Shown here in pieces: positions 1 through 5,250 of a stretch of DNA of 6,266 nt; positions within the stretch are counted from its first letter, which is position 1, and the number at the start of each line of letters is the position of its first letter. The position numbers were made by a program, and so were the translations under genes. The stretch is from CAZVAR01 sp964625225 (GTDB lineage: Bacteria; Pseudomonadota; Alphaproteobacteria; JAJUGE01), in NCBI GenBank assembly GCA_964625225.1, contig CAZVAR010000178.1, forward strand, positions 1 to 6,266, read 5' to 3'. The notes under the pieces are model-generated. The model saw nothing but the letters and a program-made list of their open reading frames with translations, did no database searches and was not told the DNA's origin.

Positions 1-1
1 C

Positions 2-145
2 GATGCCTACCGCCTCGGCCGCGCCACCGACTGGGCGGGCGGCGACGGTGCGCCGGTCCTCGGCCGCGGCCTGCGGACTTTCCTCGTCGGAGACGCCGAT
101 CGCACGATCCTCGAAATCGGCGCCGTCCGGTTCGGCACCGACTGA
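2..145 (+). CDS. tagJ: C-terminal end of ImpE/TagJ-family T6SS accessory protein (5' truncated by window)
   Basis: An open frame enters from the left edge and ends at TGA 143-145, giving 47 residues. They start DAYRLGRATDW and continue through GRGLRTFLVGD to a final LEIGAVRFGTD. This matches my memory of the C-terminus of ImpE/TagJ (SciE-like) proteins: a Tyr-Arg-Leu-Gly-Arg-x-Thr-x-Trp segment, then a 'G-R-G-x-R-T-F-L-V-G-D' strand, then a short Leu-Glu-rich end. In P. aeruginosa HSI-I the homologue (HsiE1/TagJ) is a cytoplasmic accessory protein that binds the sheath protein TssB and is linked to ClpV; it is not essential in every T6SS. Its place just upstream of tssE (14-nt gap) is the usual one and supports the call. 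The N-terminal part lies outside the window, so domain content and length cannot be judged. Confidence 0.82.
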   Translation, partial: DAYRLGRATDWAGGDGAPVLGRGLRTFLVGDADRTILEIGAVRFGTD

Positions 146-159
146 GACCGGATCCTGAG

Positions 160-657
160 ATGGTGCATCCCGACCGCGACCAGCCGTTGGTCCTGTCCGT
201 GCTGGACCGGCTGATCGACGAGGATCCCGACCGGAGTCGGGATCCTCCGACCGCTCGCGGCGAGCACCTTGCGAGGCTCCGGAGCGCCGTGCGCCGCGAT
301 CTCGAAGCGCTGCTCAATACCCGGCAGCGTTGTCTCGGCTGGTCGGACGATCTCGAGGAACTGGAGCAATCGGTGATCGGCTACGGCATTCCCGATTTCA
401 GTGCGGCCAACCTTGCCGGGAAGGAGCAGCGCGACGCCTACCTTCGGCTGGTGGCGCAGATCATCGCCCGCTACGAGCCGCGCTTCCGGGAGGTGCAGGT
501 GACGCCGCTCGCCAACGTCGACGAGCTGGACCGCACTCTCCGCTTCCGCATCTACGCCGAGATGGAGGCCCATCCGGCGCCGGAGCCTCTGGTCTTCGAC
601 TCGGTTCTCGACCCGCTGTCCCGGAACTTTGCGGTCGCGAACGCCAGCGATGCTTGA
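160..657 (+). CDS. tssE: T6SS baseplate subunit TssE (gp25-like)
   Basis: This 165-residue protein is a normal length for TssE, the homologue of phage T4 gp25. It is a wedge component of the cytoplasmic baseplate where sheath polymerisation begins. Seen in the sequence: the N-terminal segment SVLDRLIDEDP (about residues 13-23), the hallmark RRDLEALLNTR (45-55), and YGIPDF (75-80). A long helix around 85-110 follows, then a basic segment ending LRFRIYAEMEAHP (127-139) and a short beta-rich tail with VFDSVLDP. Start choice: ATG 160 leaves 12 residues before the first conserved segment, as expected. The ribosome binding site is weak, with only GGAT and GAG bases in the 14 nt after the tagJ stop, so coupling to upstream translation is likely. 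The end overlaps the tssF start by 8 nt. Codons 21-29 carry a perfect inverted repeat, listed separately. The family call is firm; the exact start is less so. Confidence 0.93.
   Translation: MVHPDRDQPLVLSVLDRLIDEDPDRSRDPPTARGEHLARLRSAVRRDLEALLNTRQRCLGWSDDLEELEQSVIGYGIPDFSAANLAGKEQRDAYLRLVAQIIARYEPRFREVQVTPLANVDELDRTLRFRIYAEMEAHPAPEPLVFDSVLDPLSRNFAVANASDA
220..247 (+). repeat. Perfect 12-bp inverted repeat with 4-nt loop inside the start of tssE
   Basis: The arm GAGGATCCCGAC (220-231) is exactly complementary to GTCGGGATCCTC (236-247), around the loop CGGA (232-235). In mRNA this would be a very stable stem 60 nt after the tssE start codon. The protein read through it is itself nearly mirror-symmetric (EDPDRSRDP). 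Family resemblance places an acidic/Pro/Arg-rich segment here, so coding need explains part of the composition but does not require perfect complementarity. A role in mRNA stability or translation control is inference. Confidence 0.6.
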
Positions 658-2461
658 GACCCTGCTGACCTATTACAATCGCGAGCTGACCTACCTGCGG
701 CGGCTCGCGGGCGATTTCGCCGAGGCGCACCCGAAGATCGCCGGGCGGCTGCGCCTGGCACGCGACACCGTGGACGACCCGCATGTGGAGCGGTTGATCG
801 AGGCGGTCGCCTTCCTGAATGCCCGCATCCGCCACAAGCTCGACGACGATTTTCCTGAGCTGACGGAGGCGCTGCTCGGGGTTCTCTATCCGCACTATCT
901 GGCGCCGATTCCGTCGATGGCGATCGTGCAGTTGGAAGGCGCCGCGGATCTTGCGGGCGTGCACATCGTTCCGCGCGGCACCGAATTCGACAGCGAGCCG
1001 GTGGGGGGAGAGCGCTGCCGGTTCCGCTCCTGCTACGATACCGCGCTGTGGCCGGTCGAGATTGAGGCGGCCAGCCTGCAGGGCAGGCCGTTCCGGGCGC
1101 CGCCCAACCGGGCGGCACAGAATGCGGTCGCGGTCCTGCGAGTCGCGCTGCGGTGCCGGGCACCGGACATGACGTTCACGGCCCTCGGGCCCGACAGCCT
1201 GCGCTTCTTCTTGCGCGGGCCGTTGCAGGAGGTGTTTCCGACCTACGAGCTGTTGTTCAACAACTGCATCTCGGTGGCGCTCGCCGATTCGTCTTCCGAC
1301 CCGGACCCGGTCATCCTCGGTCCGGATTGCATCCGCCCGGTCGGCTTCGAGGCGGACGAGAGCATGCTGCCCTATCCGGCCCGCTCCTTTGTCGGCTACC
1401 GGATACTGACCGAATACTTCGCGTTCCCCGAAAAATTTCTTTTCTTCGACCTGGTCAGGCTTTCCGGCAAGGTTCTCCTGGAGGCCGGCAATCGGCTAGA
1501 GGTGTTCATATATCTGAACGCCACTTCGAAGGACCTCGAGCGCAGCATCTCGGCCGACAGCTTCGCCCTCGGCTGCACGCCTGTCGTGAACCTGTTCTCG
1601 CAGCGCGCCGACCCGATTCGCATCACACACGACGAGCCGTCGTACCGGGTGGAACCGAACGAGCGGCGACCAGCGGCGATGGAGATCTGGTCGGTCGACG
1701 AAGTCTATGCGACCTCGCGCGACGGCACCGAGACCCCGTATTATCCTTTCTACTCGGTGCGGCACGGTGCCGCCGGACGGCGTACCTTCTGGTTTCCCAG
1801 CCGCCGCGCCGCCGCCGGCCGGCGTGGCACCGACATCTGGCTGACCTTGGTGGATCTCGACTTCGACCCGGCGCGGCCGGCCGATGAGACTCTCTCGGTC
1901 GAGACGACCTGTCTCAATCGTGACCTGCCGTCGCGGTTGCCTTTCGGCGGCGGCCATCCGTACCTCGAGCTGGTGGACGGCGATCCCGCAGTGACCCGGA
2001 TCGCCTGCCTGACAGCACCCACCGAAACCCTGAGGCCGCCGCTCGGCGACGGCCTTCGCTGGCGGCTGATCTCGCATCTGTCGCTGAATCACTTGTCGCT
2101 GACCGATGCGGAGGAGGGGGCGGAGGCGCTCCGCGAGATCCTCCGGCTCTATGACTTCCGGCAGTCGGTGGAGACGCAGGCCGCCATCGACAGCATTCTC
2201 TCGGTCCGATGCCGCCCCGGCGCGGCGCGGGCACCGGCGGGCGGCATGGATGCGATCTGCCACGGCACCGACGTGGTTATCGAGTTCGACCAGGAACGCT
2301 TCTCGGAATCCGGCCTGTTCCTGCTCGCGACCGTGCTGGAACGGTTCCTCGGTCTCTACAGCCAGATCAATGCCTATGCGCGCCTGACTGCGACGGTGCG
2401 CGGGCGTAGCGGAGTCTTGAAACGATGGCCGCCGAGAGCGGGCGACCGCCCGCTGCTGTAA
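650..2461 (+). CDS. tssF: T6SS baseplate subunit TssF (VasA/ImpG family)
   Basis: TssF is the large baseplate wedge protein; two copies pair with one TssG and one TssE in each wedge, in the cytoplasm. From ATG 650 it has 603 residues, normal for the family. Diagnostic segments: the N-terminal LLTYYNRELTYLRRLAGDFA (5-24), DPHVERLIEAVAFLNARIRH (43-62), DDFPELTEALLGVLYPHYL (66-84), PSMAIVQ (88-94), the central GFEADESMLPYPARS (232-246), YFAFPEKFLFFDL (256-268), and the C-terminal FLGLYSQINAYARL (566-579) ending in KRWPPRAG (591-598). No signal peptide or membrane segment is seen. Start choice: an in-frame TTG at 629 would add seven residues, but TssF proteins normally begin directly at Met-Leu-x-x-Leu before the YYNREL block, so ATG 650 is preferred. 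It overlaps the end of tssE by 8 nt and the start of tssG by 37 nt, which suggests translational coupling in one operon. The reading frame is intact. Confidence 0.96.
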   Translation: MLETLLTYYNRELTYLRRLAGDFAEAHPKIAGRLRLARDTVDDPHVERLIEAVAFLNARIRHKLDDDFPELTEALLGVLYPHYLAPIPSMAIVQLEGAADLAGVHIVPRGTEFDSEPVGGERCRFRSCYDTALWPVEIEAASLQGRPFRAPPNRAAQNAVAVLRVALRCRAPDMTFTALGPDSLRFFLRGPLQEVFPTYELLFNNCISVALADSSSDPDPVILGPDCIRPVGFEADESMLPYPARSFVGYRILTEYFAFPEKFLFFDLVRLSGKVLLEAGNRLEVFIYLNATSKDLERSISADSFALGCTPVVNLFSQRADPIRITHDEPSYRVEPNERRPAAMEIWSVDEVYATSRDGTETPYYPFYSVRHGAAGRRTFWFPSRRAAAGRRGTDIWLTLVDLDFDPARPADETLSVETTCLNRDLPSRLPFGGGHPYLELVDGDPAVTRIACLTAPTETLRPPLGDGLRWRLISHLSLNHLSLTDAEEGAEALREILRLYDFRQSVETQAAIDSILSVRCRPGAARAPAGGMDAICHGTDVVIEFDQERFSESGLFLLATVLERFLGLYSQINAYARLTATVRGRSGVLKRWPPRAGDRPLL

Positions 2462-3543
2462 TCGAGGCGCTTCGCCGCACCCCGGCCGCGTTCGCCTTCT
2501 TCCAGGCGGTACGCCTGTTGGAGTGGGCGGCGCGTCGGGGCCGCCGCGATCCGCAGCTCATGCCTTCGGTCCAAGCCGCGACCGACGTTGGCGGTGATGC
2601 GGCTCCGGGTGCAGAGGCGGTGCGTTTCCGCACGCATCAGGGCCTCAGCTTCCCGGCGTCCGAGATCACGCGAATGCACGAGCCCCCCTCGGGGCCGCCG
2701 GAACTGGATATCGCCTTTCTCGGCCTGACCGGGCCGTCGGGCGCGCTGCCGCAGCATTATACGGAGCTGGTCGTCCGCAATCTTCGGGGCAAGAACCCGG
2801 CGATGCGCGACTTCTTCGACATGTTCAACCACCGCGCGGCGGCCCTGTTCTACCGCGCCTGGGCCAAGTATCGGTTGCCGATCGCCTACGAGGCGGGCGA
2901 AGGGCGGGGCGATGACCCGGTGACGGCCGTTCTGTACGCGTTGATCGGGTTGGGGACCCCGCAGCTGCGAGGTCGTCTCGCGGTCGAGGACCAGACTCTC
3001 GTCCACTATGCGGGCATCCTCGGTCATTCGCCGCGTAGTGCGACCGCGCTCGCGGCGATGCTGAGCGACCATTTCGGGCGCCCTATCCGTATCGACCAGT
3101 TCCAGGGCCACTGGCTCCGGCTCGGCGCCGACGAAGTCAGCCTGCTTCCCGGCCCCGGGGCGCCGGAGGGACGGTTCTGCCGGTTGGGCGTGGACCTGGT
3201 CGTCGGTGAGCGGGTCTGGGACGTGCAATCCTCCTTCCGGATCCGAATCGGACCGCTCGATTACGCGGAGTTCCGCCGCTTCATGCCTGACGGCGACGAC
3301 CTCCGGCGGCTTGCCGACCTGACCCGGCTCTTCGTCGGCCCTGCGCTCACCTTCGACGTCCAGGTGACGCTGGCGAAGGAGGCGGTTCCGGCCTGCCGTC
3401 TGGTGGACGACCCGGACAGCGGACCGCGACTCGGATGGAATACCTGGCTGAAAGACCGGCCCTTCCTCGATGATGCCACCGATTCGGTGTTCCGGCCGAA
3501 CGGTACGACCGTGGATTCGGCGCCGATCAGGGAGGCAGCATGA
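2425..3543 (+). CDS. tssG: T6SS baseplate subunit TssG (VasB/ImpH family)
   Basis: TssG bridges the TssF dimer in the baseplate wedge and helps connect the wedge to the hub and the membrane complex. The 372 residues are slightly long for the family but include every expected block: FAFFQAVRLLE (23-33), RFRTHQGLSFPASEI (68-82), DIAFLGLTGPSGALPQHYTE (95-114), MRDFFDMFNHRAAALFYRAW (127-146), RPIRIDQFQGHWL (219-231), LGVDLVVGERVWDVQSSFRI (254-273) and RLGWNTWL (335-342). The last 30 residues after the tryptophan block look like a variable tail. The start at ATG 2425 has GGAG at 2411-2414, ten bases upstream, a little distant but usable. It lies inside the tssF 3' end (37-nt overlap in another frame). 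The stop at 3541-3543 overlaps the next gene's ATG as ATGA, with a strong ribosome binding site for that gene inside the last tssG codons. Confidence 0.95.
   Translation: MAAESGRPPAAVIEALRRTPAAFAFFQAVRLLEWAARRGRRDPQLMPSVQAATDVGGDAAPGAEAVRFRTHQGLSFPASEITRMHEPPSGPPELDIAFLGLTGPSGALPQHYTELVVRNLRGKNPAMRDFFDMFNHRAAALFYRAWAKYRLPIAYEAGEGRGDDPVTAVLYALIGLGTPQLRGRLAVEDQTLVHYAGILGHSPRSATALAAMLSDHFGRPIRIDQFQGHWLRLGADEVSLLPGPGAPEGRFCRLGVDLVVGERVWDVQSSFRIRIGPLDYAEFRRFMPDGDDLRRLADLTRLFVGPALTFDVQVTLAKEAVPACRLVDDPDSGPRLGWNTWLKDRPFLDDATDSVFRPNGTTVDSAPIREAA
3530..3535 (+). promoter_or_regulatory. Strong ribosome binding site for the methyltransferase gene
   Basis: GGGAGG lies inside the last codons of tssG, four bases before the ATG at 3540, which itself forms an ATGA overlap with the tssG stop. 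The spacing is slightly short but the match is among the best in the window. Together with the overlap it fixes the methyltransferase start and points to coupled translation with tssG. Confidence 0.7.
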
Positions 3544-5084
3544 CCGATTGGTCGGGTGGCTATGTCTGGGACATCGAGTACCAGCCGGGCTTCTATCGGG
3601 AGCAGGCGCCGGCGCTGCTCGACCTTGTCTGCCTCCTTCGCGGCATCGAACCGCCGTCCCATGCGGCTGGCCGGTTTCGCTACTGCGAGCTCGGCTGCGG
3701 GACCGGCCTGGGCATCAACCTGCTGGCGGCGGCGAACCCGGCTTCGGAGTTCGTAGCGGTCGACTTCAATCCCGCGCACATCGCCCGCGCCCGGTCGCTC
3801 GCGGACGGAGCCGGATTGGAGAACGTCCGGTTCGTCGAGAGCAGCTTCGAGGACCTGGCGGCCGAAGCAGACGACGAGCCTTTCGACTATGTGACGCTGC
3901 ATGGTGTCTGGAGCTGGATCGCCCCCGCGGCCCGCGCCGCGATCACGGACTTCCTTCGCAGGCGATTGCGGCCCGGCGGCCTTGTCTATGTCAGCTACAA
4001 TGCTCTGCCGGGTTGGAGCAGCGGCATCGTCGTGCAGCGGCTGCTCAAGGAGGTTGCGGCCCTCGTGTCGGAGCGCAGCGACAGCAGCATCCGCCGCGCC
4101 GTCGAGTTTCTGCGGCGGGTGCGCGAGGCCGGCGCACCCTATCTCCGTGACAATGAGGTGGCCGAAACCGTCGAGAAGCTGGCCGGGCGCGGTGCGTTCA
4201 GCTACCTCGCGCACGAGCATCTGGCGGCCAATTGGCAGCCCTTCTATCACGCGGATGTCGCTCGCGACCTCGCTGCGGCGAAGCTGACCTATGTCGGGTC
4301 GTCGACTCTTCCTGAGAACTATCCGCAGTTGAATCTGACCGCCGAGCAGCGAAGCCTCTGTGACGAGGTGACGGTGCCGGAGGTGCGGGAGACGCTGAAG
4401 GACTACTTCCTGAACCGCTCGTTCCGCAAGGACGTGTTCGTTCGCGGCGCGCGGCGACTGACACCGACGAAGCAGGATGCGCTGCTCCGCGGGTGCAGGC
4501 TCGCGCTCACGACCCCTCGGCCCCATGCTTCGCTCAGGCTCGACGTTCAGCTCGGTCGTGCGGATCTGGAGCCGCACGTCTACGAGCCGATGCTGGATGC
4601 GCTCGCCGAGCGCCCCCACACGGTTGGCGAACTGCTCGAGCTGCCGGTGCTGCGCGGCCGGTCCCGGGTGCAGCCGGCCGAGGTCGCAGGGCTGCTGACG
4701 GCGACCGGCGCGGCCGCACCGGTGCCGTTGCCGTCGGTCCCGGAAGCGGGCGAACCCGCGCGTCGCTTGAATCGCGCTCTGGCCGCGGATGCGGCCACCC
4801 ATGAGCTGAATCAGCAGATGGGCATCGCGGCTCCGTTGTTGGGAAGCGCGTTGCGCGGCGCTACGCTCGAACTGATCGTCTATGGGAACTTCGTCCGAGG
4901 CGAGACCTCCGCCGAAAGGCTGGCGGAAACCGTCTGGCAGCCGATCGCCGACCGCGGCGAGAAGCTGTTCAAGGACGGCAAGGAGATCGACAGCAACGCG
5001 GAGGCGGTCGCACTTCTGCAGGAACGGGTCCAGATGATCCTGGATCATATGGTGCCGATGTGGCAGCAATTGGGAGCGATCTGA
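3540..5084 (+). CDS. T6SS-linked class I SAM methyltransferase with methyltransferase-regulatory domain (possible protein methyltransferase)
   Basis: A 514-residue cytoplasmic protein with no signal peptide or membrane segment. The N-terminal half is a Rossmann-type SAM-dependent methyltransferase: motif I ELGCGTG (50-56), acidic end of strand 2 in AVDFNP (73-78), DYVTLHGVWSW (116-126) at the motif IV position, LRPGG (143-147) and SYNALPGW (152-159). From about residue 220 comes HEHLAANWQPFYHADV (225-240), then a helical block ending DYFLNRSFRKDVFVRG (288-303). This is what I recall of the 'predicted methyltransferase regulatory domain' (PF10119). After that, about 330-400 looks like a winged-helix-type segment (LEPHVYEPMLDALAERPHTV), then an Ala/Pro-rich linker and a helical C-terminus. 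The overall order resembles the rickettsial outer-membrane-protein lysine methyltransferases PKMT1/2, though this is from memory, not alignment. The ATGA overlap with tssG and strong ribosome binding site argue for co-expression with the baseplate. The substrate is unknown; a T6SS subunit or effector is inference. A small-molecule methyltransferase remains possible. Confidence 0.85.
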   Translation: MTDWSGGYVWDIEYQPGFYREQAPALLDLVCLLRGIEPPSHAAGRFRYCELGCGTGLGINLLAAANPASEFVAVDFNPAHIARARSLADGAGLENVRFVESSFEDLAAEADDEPFDYVTLHGVWSWIAPAARAAITDFLRRRLRPGGLVYVSYNALPGWSSGIVVQRLLKEVAALVSERSDSSIRRAVEFLRRVREAGAPYLRDNEVAETVEKLAGRGAFSYLAHEHLAANWQPFYHADVARDLAAAKLTYVGSSTLPENYPQLNLTAEQRSLCDEVTVPEVRETLKDYFLNRSFRKDVFVRGARRLTPTKQDALLRGCRLALTTPRPHASLRLDVQLGRADLEPHVYEPMLDALAERPHTVGELLELPVLRGRSRVQPAEVAGLLTATGAAAPVPLPSVPEAGEPARRLNRALAADAATHELNQQMGIAAPLLGSALRGATLELIVYGNFVRGETSAERLAETVWQPIADRGEKLFKDGKEIDSNAEAVALLQERVQMILDHMVPMWQQLGAI

Positions 5085-5115
5085 TCGGCGGGGACAGGCC
5101 GCTTTCCCTCCGATC
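5083..5115 (+). terminator. Stem-loop overlapping the methyltransferase stop codon (possible weak terminator or 3' end structure)
   Basis: GATCGG (5083-5088) pairs with CCGATC (5110-5115). Inside it, after one bulged C, GGGGA (5090-5094) pairs with TCCCT (5105-5109), including one G-U pair, leaving a 10-nt loop. The hairpin begins within the TGA stop. No T-run follows, so it is not a canonical intrinsic terminator; partial termination, protection of the mRNA 3' end or an RNA processing site are alternatives. Confidence 0.4.
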
Positions 5116-5155
5116 GTCCGCACGAAGGGCTTACACCTGACAAGAGAGTCCGCGT

Positions 5156-5161
5156 TATGAT
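5156..5161 (+). promoter_or_regulatory. Candidate -10 element in the methyltransferase-clpV gap
   Basis: TATGAT matches five of six positions of the sigma-70 -10 consensus and stands in the only non-coding gap of the window, 95 bp before the clpV start. No good -35 sits at 16-18 bp: CTGACA (5137-5142) is only 13 bp away and TTACAC (5131-5136) is a poor match at 19 bp. No convincing sigma-54 GG-N10-GC element was found. If active, it would give clpV its own promoter and a leader of about 80 nt holding the paired hairpins described next. Confidence 0.25.
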
Positions 5162-5179
5162 GGCTTCGCGGGGGGCCGA

Positions 5180-5215
5180 GGTGACGAAACCGGTTCGTCA
5201 CCGGACACGGTGACG
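5180..5215 (+). promoter_or_regulatory. Two mutually exclusive hairpins sharing one arm, upstream of clpV
   Basis: The arm GGTGACGAA (5180-5188) is exactly complementary to TTCGTCACC (5194-5202) with loop ACCGG, a perfect 9-bp stem. The middle segment CGTCACC (5196-5202) is also exactly complementary to GGTGACG (5209-5215) with loop GGACAC, a 7-bp stem. The shared arm can be in only one stem at a time. The second hairpin ends 19 nt before the clpV Shine-Dalgarno sequence. As DNA, the first dyad could equally be an operator for a dimeric regulator. The pairing is seen; any switch role is inference. Confidence 0.45.
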
Positions 5216-5234
5216 GCACTCGCGTAGGCTGGGC

Positions 5235-5243
5235 AAGGGGGAG
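5235..5243 (+). promoter_or_regulatory. Ribosome binding site for clpV
   Basis: AAGGGGGAG lies seven bases before ATG 5251, ideal spacing. An out-of-frame ATG at 5244 directly abuts it, too close to be served well. This supports the start at 5251, whose product begins with the expected ClpV N-domain. Confidence 0.75.
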
Positions 5244-5250
5244 ATGTCCG

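Noticed and set aside
629..649. TTG start adding seven residues to TssF
   Set aside because: ATG 650 places the conserved LLTYYNREL block at the usual distance from the N-terminus and gives a short stop/start overlap with tssE.
2374..3228. 284-codon open frame on the minus strand opposite tssG
   Set aside because: It overlaps conserved TssG blocks and shows no motif or plausible ribosome binding site of its own.
4908..4927. Small inverted repeat TCCGCC / GGCGGA in the methyltransferase coding region
   Set aside because: Six-base GC-rich stems are common by chance in this sequence and nothing in its position suggests a role.
5209..5215. GGTGACG as a specific regulatory motif on its own
   Set aside because: The same heptamer also occurs inside coding sequence (around 496, 3362 and 4366) as ordinary Val-Thr-type codons, so only its inverted arrangement in the gap is of interest.
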